Source: Bacteroidales bacterium UBA4360
GTDB lineage: Bacteria > Bacteroidota > Bacteroidia > Bacteroidales > UBA932
DNA: 64,000 bases
Direction of reading: 5' to 3'
NCBI GenBank assembly: GCA_002393945.1
Contig: DGSO01000014.1
Span: 36,497-100,496 of the forward strand
Both the position numbers and the translations under genes were made by a program. Below, one piece after another: positions 33,665 to 42,384 of the stretch. Position 1 is the stretch's first letter. Every line of letters begins with the position of its first letter. The notes beneath the pieces are model-generated. The model was not told the origin of the DNA, did not search any database, and worked only from the letters and a program-made list of their open reading frames with translations.

Positions 33665-35575
33665 TTAATTATCCAATTGTTCCATAAGGGCGGTCCACTC
33701 TTCCGTTAGAACGTCAAGGGACTGCTTTACTTCCTGATACTCTGCAGTTAAAGCGAAAATATCGGCATTTTTTCCGGGATTTGCAAGAGAATCTTCAATT
33801 ATCTTGAGTTTTCCCTCTTTTTCCGCTATTTCATTTTCTACATTGACCAACCTTGTGCGCAGTTTCCTGTCCTCCTTGGTAAAGCCCTTTGGCTGAGGTG
33901 TTTTCTCCTTTTGGGGCGCCGCAGACTGTTCTTTCTTTGCCGGGGCCTCCAGTTCCTGAAGGTTTCTGAGCCTTAGTTTCTCCAGGAAGTCCTGCACTCC
34001 TCCAAGGTGCTCTTTCACCTTGCCGTCACGGAACTCGTAGAGTTTTCCCACAAGGCCGTCCAGGAAGTCACGGTCATGGGATACGACAATAAGCGTGCCA
34101 TCAAAAGCCTGCAGGGCCTGCTTGAGCCTGTCCTTGGACTGGATGTCCATGTGGTTCGTGGGCTCATCCAGCACCAGCACGTTATAGGGAGAAAGCATGA
34201 GCCTCGCCATTCCAAGGCGGGCCCTCTCGCCTCCCGAAAGCACGGACACCTTCTTGTCCACATCTTCTCCCTTGAAAAGAAACGCCCCCAGAATATCCCT
34301 AAGGCGGGTTCTCACCTCTCCCACGGCCACGCGGTCAAGGGTCTCTTCCACGGTAAGGTTCTTGTCCAGGACATCTTCCTGGTTCTGAGCATAATAACCT
34401 ATATGTACATTATGGCCGATTTTCCCCTCACCGTCGATAGGCTGCAGCTCGCCGGCAAGAATCCTCAGGAAAGTGGTCTTTCCTTCGCCGTTCCGGCCCA
34501 CAAGGGCTATCTTCTCCCCACGCTTGATTTCTATGTCGGCACCGGTGAAGACAACCTTTCCGGGATAGCCGGCGGCAAGGTTGGACGACTTGAAAACCAC
34601 GTCTCCGGAGCGCTGCGCCGGAGGAAAACGCAGGTTTATGCGGGCATTGTCCGTATCGTCTATCTCTATCCTTTCCAGCTTTTCGAGGGCCTTGATGCGG
34701 GACTGCACCTGATTGCTCTTGGTGGGCTTGTAGCGGAAGCGGTTGATGAAGTCTTCCGTCTTCTCTATCATGCGCTGCTGGTTGTCGTATGCGGCCTTCT
34801 GCTGGGAAAGCCTTTCCTCCCTCAGCACCAGATACTTGCTGTACGGGACCTTATAATCATGTATGTGGCCGAGGAGAATCTCAACGGTGCGCCCGGTGAC
34901 GTTGTCCAGGAACTTTCTGTCATGGGAGACCAGAAGGACGGAACCGCGGTAGGCCTTGAGATAGCTTTCGAACCATTCGATGGATTCGATGTCCAGATGG
35001 TTGGTGGGTTCGTCCAGAAGAAGGACATCCGGCGCGCCCAGAAGGATCTTCGCAAGCTCCATGCGCATGTTCCAGCCCTGGCTGAAGGTCTCGGTCTTCC
35101 TGTCCAGCTCTTCCTCCTTGAAACCCAGGCCCTTGAGCACCTTCACCGCCTTTACCCGGGGTGACTCCCCGCTTTCCAGGGCCAGAAGGTCATTCAGGTG
35201 GTTCATCCTGTCGATTATTGCCGAATATGAGGCCGATTCGTAGTCTTCCCTCTCCCCGAGCTCCGCGGTGAGCCTCGCCAGCTCATCCTCCATGTCCTTG
35301 ATGTAGTCAAACACGGAAAGGACCTCTTCAAGTACGCTGAGGCCTTTGTGGTGAGCCATGCTCTGGGGAAGATAGCCAATCCTTATGCCCGTGGGTTTCT
35401 CGATGGAGCCGGAGGTGGGAAGCTGCTCCCCGGTTATTAGTTTCATAAGGGTAGACTTCCCCGCCCCATTCTTTCCAACCAGCCCGATTTTGTCATTATC
35501 GCTGATATGGAAACTAATGGAATCGAGCAGGTTAAATCCACCAAACGAAACCGTTACGTTAGATACAGAAATCAT
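33665..35575 (-). CDS. ABC-F family ATPase
   Basis: A 636-residue soluble protein with two ABC ATPase cassettes and no membrane part. Walker A motifs are GLVGKNGAGKST and ALVGRNGEGKTT; signatures are FSQGWNMRMELAKILL and LSGGERARLGMARLML; both Walker B segments read LDEPTNH. A linker with basic residues (PTKSNQVQSRIKALEKLERI) and a charged C-terminal coiled coil (residues about 530-636) are as in Uup/EttA-like proteins. ABC-F proteins act on ribosomes; the subgroup is not decided. I use the ATG at 35575, which overlaps the tatC stop by 4 bp, rather than the TTG at 35584. Confidence 0.92.
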   Translation of the reverse strand: MISVSNVTVSFGGFNLLDSISFHISDNDKIGLVGKNGAGKSTLMKLITGEQLPTSGSIEKPTGIRIGYLPQSMAHHKGLSVLEEVLSVFDYIKDMEDELARLTAELGEREDYESASYSAIIDRMNHLNDLLALESGESPRVKAVKVLKGLGFKEEELDRKTETFSQGWNMRMELAKILLGAPDVLLLDEPTNHLDIESIEWFESYLKAYRGSVLLVSHDRKFLDNVTGRTVEILLGHIHDYKVPYSKYLVLREERLSQQKAAYDNQQRMIEKTEDFINRFRYKPTKSNQVQSRIKALEKLERIEIDDTDNARINLRFPPAQRSGDVVFKSSNLAAGYPGKVVFTGADIEIKRGEKIALVGRNGEGKTTFLRILAGELQPIDGEGKIGHNVHIGYYAQNQEDVLDKNLTVEETLDRVAVGEVRTRLRDILGAFLFKGEDVDKKVSVLSGGERARLGMARLMLSPYNVLVLDEPTNHMDIQSKDRLKQALQAFDGTLIVVSHDRDFLDGLVGKLYEFRDGKVKEHLGGVQDFLEKLRLRNLQELEAPAKKEQSAAPQKEKTPQPKGFTKEDRKLRTRLVNVENEIAEKEGKLKIIEDSLANPGKNADIFALTAEYQEVKQSLDVLTEEWTALMEQLDN

Positions 35576-36336
35576 TCTTTGCAAAGGAGTATGGAGAGTT
35601 CAAACAGACCGTACAGCGGAATTGCCAGGACAAACATGGAGAAGGGATCACTTGGCGTAATGACGGCGGCAAGTATCATGGTAACTACAACGGCGTACTT
35701 CCTCCAGCCCCTCAGCATGCCCTTTTTCACTATTCCGAGCGAGCTCAGAGCCAGTATCACCGTAGGGAATTCGAATATGATCCCTATCATGAACACCATA
35801 GAAGTGAAAAGGGAAATGTATGAATTGAGCGTAATCGTGTTGGTGATTTCGCTCGAAAGAGAGAAGTTCACAAAGAACATGAGGCACACCGGCAGCACTA
35901 CGAAATAACCTACCGCAACGCCAAGGTAGAACAATACTGAAGACAGCCTGAAGGCCTTCCCCACCGCCTTCTTCTCATTTTCGTAAAGCGCCGGCGCGAT
36001 GAACTTCCACACCTCATATATAATGTACGGAAACGCCGCCACAAGCGCGCACAGGACCGATATCTTGAGATATACAAAGAACTGTGCCGATATTTCAATA
36101 TTGATAAGGCTCATGGAAAAGTCCACCCCTGGAAGCCTGTAAAGCGGGAAATCCGGACGGGTGGGCCACATGACGGCAGAGAAAACCTGCCTGGGGAAGC
36201 ACATTGCAAGGACGGTGAGTATGCCAACCGAAAGCACTGAACGGAACAGAGTTCCCCTCAGTGCCTCCAAATGGTCCCAGAAGGACATTTCTACGTCCCC
36301 GGAAGACGCCACCCTACTTTTCCTCCTCCTTCTCAA
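35572..36336 (-). CDS. tatC: Sec-independent protein translocase TatC
   Basis: A 254-residue inner-membrane protein with six membrane segments, the receptor of the twin-arginine export pathway. Conserved parts are MSFWDHLEALRGTLFRS at the N-terminus and the loop FPYIIYEVWKFIAPALYENEKK. The start is uncertain. The ATG at 36336 gives a 23-bp overlap with tatA and an Arg-rich leader; a GTG at 36312 lies just after the tatA stop; the ATG at 36288 begins directly at MSFWDHLE. With tatA next to it and no tatB, this is the minimal TatAC arrangement usual in the phylum. Confidence 0.93.
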   Translation of the reverse strand: MRRRRKSRVASSGDVEMSFWDHLEALRGTLFRSVLSVGILTVLAMCFPRQVFSAVMWPTRPDFPLYRLPGVDFSMSLINIEISAQFFVYLKISVLCALVAAFPYIIYEVWKFIAPALYENEKKAVGKAFRLSSVLFYLGVAVGYFVVLPVCLMFFVNFSLSSEITNTITLNSYISLFTSMVFMIGIIFEFPTVILALSSLGIVKKGMLRGWRKYAVVVTMILAAVITPSDPFSMFVLAIPLYGLFELSILLCKE

Positions 36337-36493
36337 TCTCCTTTTCGACCTCGTTCATTCCCTCTTTAAAGCTTTTGACGCCTTTTCCAAGTCCTTTCAT
36401 GAGTTCGGGAATCTTCTTGCCCCCGAAAAGAAGGAGAACTACCAGTACGATGGCAACAATCTCCCATGTGCCGATGAATAAAAGAGGATACAT
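36314..36493 (-). CDS. tatA: TatA-type twin-arginine translocase subunit
   Basis: A 59-residue protein: a short N-terminal membrane segment (IGTWEIVAIVLVVLLLFGGK), the hinge KIPELMKGLGKGVKSFKEG, and a Glu/Lys-rich amphipathic end. This is the classical TatA pattern that forms the export pore. The ATG at 36493 is chosen; the frame stays open to 36577 but that extension is basic and unlike TatA. The gene is 4 bp after the thioesterase gene and overlaps tatC. Confidence 0.93.
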   Translation of the reverse strand: MYPLLFIGTWEIVAIVLVVLLLFGGKKIPELMKGLGKGVKSFKEGMNEVEKEIEKEEEK

Positions 36494-36497
36494 GGTT

Positions 36498-36905
36498 CTA
36501 TAGTTTTTGTTCGATAAGTTTGCAAAGCACTTCCGGGCAGCGGGTGGGGCGGAAAGTCTTCGAATCGATAAAGCCAAGAACCACCTGGCCCTCTGCGCAA
36601 AGATCCCCGTCCTGGTTCACCACCGTCTGCTTGATTATCATTTTTGCCATGGGGACCCTGTCGAATTCCGCCGTTGCGGTGAGGACATCTCCCATCCTTG
36701 CCGGATGTTTGAAATGACACTCGACCGAAACGATCGGAATCATCACGCCAAGTTCTTCTTCACATCTCTCGATAGGGAAACCCAGGTCGACCATCATCTG
36801 GTTGCGGGCATTCTCGAAGTAACGGATGTAATTTGAGTGGTGAACCACCCTCATCTGGTCCGTTTCATAGTACCTTACCGGGAAAGTTGTGCCGAAAACC
36901 GCCAT
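36498..36905 (-). CDS. Acyl-CoA thioesterase, YbgC/FadM (4HBT hotdog) type
   Basis: A 135-residue hotdog-fold thioesterase. The active-site segment is YYETDQMRVVHHSNYIRYFENAR near residues 13-35, where the Asp of ETDQMRVVHH matches the catalytic Asp of the 4HBT family. It probably hydrolyses an acyl-CoA or acyl-ACP in the cytoplasm. It lies 36 bp downstream of valS, with a small hairpin (arms ATAAC and GTTAT) right at its start codon. Confidence 0.88.
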   Translation of the reverse strand: MAVFGTTFPVRYYETDQMRVVHHSNYIRYFENARNQMMVDLGFPIERCEEELGVMIPIVSVECHFKHPARMGDVLTATAEFDRVPMAKMIIKQTVVNQDGDLCAEGQVVLGFIDSKTFRPTRCPEVLCKLIEQKL

Positions 36906-36941
36906 AACAAAAATGTTATTACTTGAAACTGTTTAGTTTCT

Positions 36942-39605
36942 TTAGTTATTTTTCAACTGCTTAATCTTAGCCTCGAGCGATTCTATCTTGGAGAGCGAAT
37001 CTGCCTCCTTCTTGCGCTCGTTTTCGATGACCTGGGCCGGGGCATTGGCTGTAAAGCGCTCGTTCGAGAGCTTTGCGCGCACTCCCTGAAGGAACTTTTT
37101 CTGGTATTCAAGATCCTTTTCGGCCTTGGCAATCTCTTCTTCCACATTGACTCCGGCAGCATCCAGGGCAACGAACATTTCGGTGGTTCTTACCATGAAT
37201 CCAACGCCGGTAGTAGCCGTGAATTCGGACACGGTCTCAATGTCTGCGTTAGCAATTTTTCCAACTATGTTGCAGAACGGCAGGGAGGCTGCCTTGACCT
37301 GCAGTTTGAGCTGCACCTTGGGGCCTATGTTGCGCTGGCTGCGCACTCCCCTCACGCCGTTTACCGTGTCGGCTGCGAAGGCGAAGTCGTCAAGAGTCTT
37401 GGCGCTGAATTCGCCGGCCTTGGGTGAAGGAGCGTACATGATGGTCTCCCCTTCCTTCCTGGGAGCGATATCCTGCCAGAGTTCCTCCGTAATGAAAGGC
37501 ATCACGGGATGGATGAGTTTCAGGAGAGATTCGAAGAAGTCAAGGGTTGCATCGTAAGTGGCCTTGTCCATGGGAAGGGCCTTGCCATCGACGAATGCGG
37601 GCTTGATGGCCTCAAGATACCAGGAGCAGTAGTCGTCCCAGAAGAGCTTGTAAATGGCCATGAGGGCATCCGAGATGCGGAATTTGCTGTAGTGGTCCTC
37701 TACCTGGGCAACGGCCTCCGAGAGCTTTGCGGTGAACCATTCGACAGCTTCCCTTGCGGCGGGAGTCTGCACGGCATCATCGGCCACGGTGAATCCCTTT
37801 ACAAGACGGTAGCTGTTCCATATCTTGTTGCAGAAAGCGGCGCCCTGCTTGATCTGGGCCTCATCGTAGAAGATGTCGTTCCCTGCGCTGGAGCAGAGAA
37901 GCATGCCGATGCGCACTGCATCTGCACCGTAAGTATCTATAAGGTCAAGGGGATTCGGGGAGTTGCCAAGCGTCTTTGACATCTTGCGGCCTATCTTGTC
38001 ACGCACGATACCCGTGAAATACACGTTGGAGAAAGGCTCACGGCCCATGAACTCCTCGCCCGCCATGATCATTCTGGCAACCCAGAAGAAGATGATGTCC
38101 GGTCCGGTGACGAGATCCGACGTGGGATAATAGTACTGGAGATCCTTGTTGGGGGTATGGTCCGGATGGCCGGGCATCTGGGGGTCAAAGACCGAGATAG
38201 GCCACAGCCATGAGCTGAACCAAGTATCCAATACGTCCTCATCCTGGCGAAGGTCTTCTGCCTTGATGGAAGGATTCTTAGCCTGTGCTTCCTTAAGTGC
38301 TTCTTCAGCTGTTGCGGCTACTACGTAGCTGCCGTCAGGAAGGTAATAGGCAGGTATGCGCTGGCCCCACCAGAGCTGGCGGGAGATACACCAGTCGCGG
38401 GCGTTCTCCATCCAGTGGCGGTATGTGTTCACGTATTTCTCAGGGATGAACTTGGTGCGGCCGCTCTCCACGGTCTCAAGAGCCATGGAGGCCAGCTTGT
38501 CCATCTTGAGGAACCACTGTGCGCTGAGCTTAGGCTCGATGACCGCGTCAGTGCGCTCAGAATAGCCGATAGGGCTGATATACTCCTCCACCTTGAGCAG
38601 ATTGCCGGATTCCTCCAGCATCTTTGCAATCTTCTTGCGGGCCACAAAACGGTCTTCTCCCACGAGAATCTGGGCCTTTTCGTTGAGTTTGCCGTGATCG
38701 TCGATGATTTCCAGCACCGGCAGGTTGTGGCGGAGGCCAATCTCATAGTCGTGAACGTCGTGTGCGGGCGTAACCTTGAGGCAGCCGGTACCGAAGTCCA
38801 TTTCTACGTAATCGTCCTCGATCACAGGGATTTCCCTGTTGATGAGCGGAATGAGGACCTTCTTTCCGTGAAGGTGGAAATGACGCTCATCCTTGGGGTT
38901 GACGCAGATTGCGGCATCGGCCATGATGGTTTCAGGACGGGTGGTGGCGATTACGAGGTAATCGTCAGTGGGATTGCCGTTTCCGTCGGAAATATAGTAC
39001 TTCAGGTGGTAGAAGTGGCTTTTGGTGTCACGGTGGATGACCTCGTCGTCAGAAACGGCGGTGAGGGCCTCCGGATCCCAGTTTACCATGCGCACGCCCT
39101 TGTATATCCAACCCTTCTTGTAGAAATACACGAAGGTGTTGATAACCGCCTCTGAAAGAGCCGGTTCCATGGTGAAGCGGGTGCGGTCCCAGTCGCAGGA
39201 GCAGCCAAGGCGGCGAAGCTGCTGAAGGATAATGCCGCCGTGCTCTTCCTTCCACTCCCAGGCATGGCGCAGGAACTCTTCCCTGCCGATATCCTCCTTG
39301 GAGATGCCCTGGGCCTTGAGTTTTGCCACGACCTTGCTCTCCGTTGCGATGGAGGCATGGTCCGTACCGGGTACCCAGCAGGCGTTCTTGCCGTCCATGC
39401 GGGCCTTGCGGATGAGCACATCGTTAAGGGTGTTGTTGAGCACGTGGCCCATGTGCAGGATACCTGTCACATTGGGCGGGGGTATAACTATGGTGTAAGG
39501 TTCCTTCTCGTTGGGTTCGCTGTGGAAGAACTTGTGTTTGAGCCAGTAGGCATACCACTTGTCCTCTACGCTCTGCGCTGAATACTTAGCTGCTAATTCG
39601 GTCAT
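36942..39605 (-). CDS. valS: Valine-tRNA ligase
   Basis: An 887-residue class I aminoacyl-tRNA synthetase that charges tRNA-Val and edits mischarged threonine. The HIGH-type motif is GILHMGHVLNNT near residue 47 and the KMSKS motif is GRKMSKTLGNSPNP near residue 545. The CP1 editing domain includes ATTRPETIMADAAICVNP. The C-terminus is a long coiled coil (IAKAEKDLEYQKKFLQGVR), the tRNA-binding arm of ValS. It is the first gene of a seven-gene minus-strand run to 31567, with its own TAAATTTG box. Confidence 0.98.
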   Translation of the reverse strand: MTELAAKYSAQSVEDKWYAYWLKHKFFHSEPNEKEPYTIVIPPPNVTGILHMGHVLNNTLNDVLIRKARMDGKNACWVPGTDHASIATESKVVAKLKAQGISKEDIGREEFLRHAWEWKEEHGGIILQQLRRLGCSCDWDRTRFTMEPALSEAVINTFVYFYKKGWIYKGVRMVNWDPEALTAVSDDEVIHRDTKSHFYHLKYYISDGNGNPTDDYLVIATTRPETIMADAAICVNPKDERHFHLHGKKVLIPLINREIPVIEDDYVEMDFGTGCLKVTPAHDVHDYEIGLRHNLPVLEIIDDHGKLNEKAQILVGEDRFVARKKIAKMLEESGNLLKVEEYISPIGYSERTDAVIEPKLSAQWFLKMDKLASMALETVESGRTKFIPEKYVNTYRHWMENARDWCISRQLWWGQRIPAYYLPDGSYVVAATAEEALKEAQAKNPSIKAEDLRQDEDVLDTWFSSWLWPISVFDPQMPGHPDHTPNKDLQYYYPTSDLVTGPDIIFFWVARMIMAGEEFMGREPFSNVYFTGIVRDKIGRKMSKTLGNSPNPLDLIDTYGADAVRIGMLLCSSAGNDIFYDEAQIKQGAAFCNKIWNSYRLVKGFTVADDAVQTPAAREAVEWFTAKLSEAVAQVEDHYSKFRISDALMAIYKLFWDDYCSWYLEAIKPAFVDGKALPMDKATYDATLDFFESLLKLIHPVMPFITEELWQDIAPRKEGETIMYAPSPKAGEFSAKTLDDFAFAADTVNGVRGVRSQRNIGPKVQLKLQVKAASLPFCNIVGKIANADIETVSEFTATTGVGFMVRTTEMFVALDAAGVNVEEEIAKAEKDLEYQKKFLQGVRAKLSNERFTANAPAQVIENERKKEADSLSKIESLEAKIKQLKNN

Positions 39606-39629
39606 AATCTAAATCCTGCTATTATCTTA

Positions 39630-39637
39630 CAAATTTA
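39630..39637 (-). promoter_or_regulatory. Promoter box of the valS operon
   Basis: The reverse strand reads TAAATTTG, 24 bp from the valS ATG. It diverges from the box at 39650-39657. Confidence 0.5.
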
Positions 39638-39649
39638 CTTATTTTTTAT

Positions 39650-39657
39650 TAATTTTG
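39650..39657 (+). promoter_or_regulatory. Promoter box of the DUF3467-kdsC-maf operon
   Basis: TAATTTTG fits TAnnTTTG and ends 18 nt before the ATG at 39676. No clear minus-33 element at normal spacing. Confidence 0.45.
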
Positions 39658-39675
39658 TGGAAATAATTTGACACT

Positions 39676-40017
39676 ATGGACAACAATCAACCCAAAGGGC
39701 AGCAGATAAGCCTTGAACTCAAGCCGGAAGTGGCCAAGGGACAGTATTCCAACCTCGCAATCATCTCCCACTCACGCAGCGAGTTCATCATCGATTTCGC
39801 CACCACCCTCCCCGGTCTTGCAAAGCCTGAAATCGGCAGCCGCATCATCATGACCCCGGAGCACGCAAAACGCCTCATGAACGCACTCTTTGACAATATT
39901 TCAAAGTACGAGGCCCAGTTCGGGATCATCGACCTTAACGGAAACAAGAACGGCCCCCAGGGCGGCGGAACCTTCAATCTTGGCGACTTCGGCCCCATGG
40001 GAGGCAACAAGTCATGA
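39676..40017 (+). CDS. DUF3467 family protein
   Basis: A 113-residue protein matching DUF3467: residues 10-95 contain ISLELKPEVAKGQYSNLAII, SRSEFIIDFATTLPG and TPEHAKRLMNALFDNISKYE. The tail is rich in Gly and Asn. Members are small conserved cytoplasmic proteins of unknown function. The stop overlaps the kdsC start by 4 bp, which suggests coupled expression with lipopolysaccharide-precursor synthesis and Maf. Confidence 0.88.
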   Translation: MDNNQPKGQQISLELKPEVAKGQYSNLAIISHSRSEFIIDFATTLPGLAKPEIGSRIIMTPEHAKRLMNALFDNISKYEAQFGIIDLNGNKNGPQGGGTFNLGDFGPMGGNKS

Positions 40018-40535
40018 ACCTTCTCGGTATCAAGGCATTCGCTTTCGACATTGACGGTGTAGCCACCGACGGCGGTGTATTCTGCAATTCTGACGGAGAC
40101 CTCCTCAGGACTTACGATGCCAAGGACGGCTTTGCAATCCGCATGGCCGTTCTCAACGGTTATCCTGTGGCCGTAATAACGGGCGGCAGTTCTGAAAGTA
40201 TCAGGAAAAGGATGGCGACAAGCGGCGTCAATCCGGACGACGTCTTCCTTCACTGCCGTAACAAGATTGAGCAGTTCACTCAGTTCTGCGAACGCTATAA
40301 CCTGAAGCCCCAAGATATCATGTACTTCGGTGACGACATCCCGGATGTAGAGTGCATAATGGCCGCCGGCTGCGGCGTAGCTCCTGCCGATGCCGCTGCG
40401 GAGGCTATCGAAGCCGCAGACTGGGTAACAGAGCACAAAGGCGGCAAAGGCTGCCTCAGGGAAGCCATAGAGGGAACCCTGCGCGCACAGAGAAAGTGGG
40501 TTTTCGACGCTGTGGCATACAAGAAAAAGTTCTGA
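40014..40535 (+). CDS. kdsC: 3-deoxy-D-manno-octulosonate 8-phosphate phosphatase (KdsC type)
   Basis: A 173-residue C0-type HAD phosphatase that would dephosphorylate KDO 8-phosphate in lipid A core synthesis. The nucleophile and acid are the two Asp of AFDIDGVATDGG (residues 12 and 14). Motif II is VITGGSS, and motif IV is MYFGDDIPDVECIMAAG. Small tetrameric KdsC enzymes have this length. The stop overlaps the maf start by 1 nt (TGATG). Confidence 0.93.
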   Translation: MNLLGIKAFAFDIDGVATDGGVFCNSDGDLLRTYDAKDGFAIRMAVLNGYPVAVITGGSSESIRKRMATSGVNPDDVFLHCRNKIEQFTQFCERYNLKPQDIMYFGDDIPDVECIMAAGCGVAPADAAAEAIEAADWVTEHKGGKGCLREAIEGTLRAQRKWVFDAVAYKKKF

Positions 40536-41113
40536 TGGACCTTAAATCGGCACATATCATCCTTGCAAGCGGCTCCCCCAGACGGAGGGAGCTGCTCAAG
40601 GGTTTGGACCTCGATTTCGAGGTGGATACGGGCAATACGTTCGAAGAGAAGTATGACCCTTCAACGCCTTTTGACGAGGTTCCCCTGCTTATGAGCGAGG
40701 GAAAATCGGCAGGATTTCACAGGGAACTGCTTCCGGGAGAGGTTCTCATAACTGCCGACACCATGGTCATCCTCCCCGACAAGGAGATTCTGGGAAAGCC
40801 CAGGGACCGTCAGGATGCCATGCGCATGCTTAGGGACCTTTCCGGCCGGGAGCACCACGTGGTTACGGCCGTCACGATCCGCGACCTGAACCACAAGAAG
40901 AGCCTCACGGCCACCACCAAAGTATGGTTCAAGGAGCTCTCAGACGATGAAATCACCTATTACGTAGACACTTACAAGCCCTTTGACAAGGCCGGAGCCT
41001 ATGCCATCCAGGAATGGATAGGCCACATAGGCATAACGCGCATCGAAGGTTCTTACTTCAATGTTGTGGGCTTCCCCGTACAGCGTGTCTACGAGGCGCT
41101 TAAACGATTCTAA
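40535..41113 (+). CDS. Maf-type nucleotide pyrophosphatase
   Basis: A 192-residue protein of the Maf/YhdE/YceF family, which hydrolyses dTTP/UTP or modified nucleoside triphosphates. The signature is ILASGSPRRRELLKGL at residues 9-24, followed by ITADTMVIL and GKPRDRQDAMRMLRDLSGREH. The C-terminal part (DKAGAYAIQEWIGHIGITR, FNVVGFPVQ) is intact. The ATG at 40535 overlaps the kdsC stop, so the longer in-frame extension upstream is rejected. The stop interlocks with the convergent thrE stop at CTAA. Confidence 0.94.
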   Translation: MDLKSAHIILASGSPRRRELLKGLDLDFEVDTGNTFEEKYDPSTPFDEVPLLMSEGKSAGFHRELLPGEVLITADTMVILPDKEILGKPRDRQDAMRMLRDLSGREHHVVTAVTIRDLNHKKSLTATTKVWFKELSDDEITYYVDTYKPFDKAGAYAIQEWIGHIGITRIEGSYFNVVGFPVQRVYEALKRF

Positions 41114-42384
41114 TGCGCCAGTTTGCGATGTCTTGAAAACAGCCTCTGGGGCAGTTCCATCGCAAGAATGATTCCAAGTACTATTGCAATGGCAACCTTG
41201 AGGGCCATGAATCCGCTCGCCATGGACATGGCGAATTCACTGGCCGTCAGATAGTAGGAGAACCAGAAGATTCCCGCCCCGGGAACCAGCGTGAAGATGC
41301 CGCAGATGATGAAAATCTGCGCCGGGCAGCGCGAAGGCACTGCTGCAAAGCGCGAAAGAAGGCTCACTACGAAGGCCGCAAGCGCAGCGGAAACCGGGGC
41401 CGACAGGCTCATATACCTTACTCCAAGAAGATATACCACCCATCCTGCAATGCCGATTATTCCGGCAGTAACATACTGCTCCTTGTCCACTCCGTAAAGA
41501 ATAGCGAAACCCACCGTGCCGAAAAGTGATGCCATAGCCTGCCAGAAGAAGCTTTCTGTCTGCGGATTAGGTTCGACACCGGTAAGGTGTATCACTCCCC
41601 CGAAGAACGCACCGTCTATCATGAAGGCTGCCGATACGCCCATCGCAATGCAGAAAAAGCCCAGCATGGCATCTGTCATTCGGGTTATTCCGGCAAGGTA
41701 GTCGGAATTCGCCAGGTCCCTGACGCCGTTGGTGAACGGCACTCCCGGAATAAGCGGCATTATTGCGCCCACGATGATGTTGCTGAGGCAGATTCCAAGT
41801 CCAAGCCTGTAACACACAATGGAAACCATGGTGGCAAGCAGTGCATTGCATATGCCGCCCACTATTTTTGAGAGGTAGCGGGAGCTTATGAAGGCGATGA
41901 AAAGGTACAGGATGAAACCAGCCACACAGGCAGCCGCACAGTCGGCAAAACCGCCTCCGAACACCGCAGAGAAGGCTCCGGCGGCAAAAGTTGTGGCAAG
42001 AAGCTGCTCCCAGAATGGCTTCTGTTCCATGGTCTCGATGGCATTAAGGCGTGCGCGCGCCTCTTCCAGGCTGCATTTCCCTGCCGATATATCGTAGCTC
42101 AGGCGGTTCACGGCCGTTACCTTTGCAAGGCGGACGCTCCTGATGGGAATGAACGCAATGTTGGCATAGGTCGATGCCTGGCCTCCGGACTTGGAGACTT
42201 TCTCATTGCGCCCGCTGGTGAAAATACCGTTCGAGAGGATGAAGAAATGGCCGCTGCTCACCCCGTAATGGGTGGATATGCGGGTCATGATATCCTCTAC
42301 GCGGGATATTTCGGCCCCGTTTTCAAGAAGGATGTGTCCGGCCTGGGAGGCTACTTCCAGGACATCAGAGAAATCATTTTCCAT
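41110..42384 (-). CDS. ThrE-type threonine/serine exporter
   Basis: A 424-residue inner-membrane protein with an N-terminal DUF1212 domain (LLENGAEISRVEDIMTRI, the typical ThrE opening) and about ten membrane segments. The second half corresponds to the DUF3815 part (GTVGFAILYGVDKEQYVTAG), so both halves are fused as in Corynebacterium ThrE. It should export threonine and serine. It overlaps the MscS-type gene upstream by 11 bp, at the end of an operon that also contains serB, which fits a serine-metabolism theme. Confidence 0.9.
   Translation of the reverse strand: MENDFSDVLEVASQAGHILLENGAEISRVEDIMTRISTHYGVSSGHFFILSNGIFTSGRNEKVSKSGGQASTYANIAFIPIRSVRLAKVTAVNRLSYDISAGKCSLEEARARLNAIETMEQKPFWEQLLATTFAAGAFSAVFGGGFADCAAACVAGFILYLFIAFISSRYLSKIVGGICNALLATMVSIVCYRLGLGICLSNIIVGAIMPLIPGVPFTNGVRDLANSDYLAGITRMTDAMLGFFCIAMGVSAAFMIDGAFFGGVIHLTGVEPNPQTESFFWQAMASLFGTVGFAILYGVDKEQYVTAGIIGIAGWVVYLLGVRYMSLSAPVSAALAAFVVSLLSRFAAVPSRCPAQIFIICGIFTLVPGAGIFWFSYYLTASEFAMSMASGFMALKVAIAIVLGIILAMELPQRLFSRHRKLAH

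Noticed and set aside
36904..36940. Terminator between valS and the thioesterase gene
   Set aside because: Two small hairpins (ATAAC/GTTAT and AAACT/AGTTT) are present but neither is followed by a T-run in the direction of transcription.
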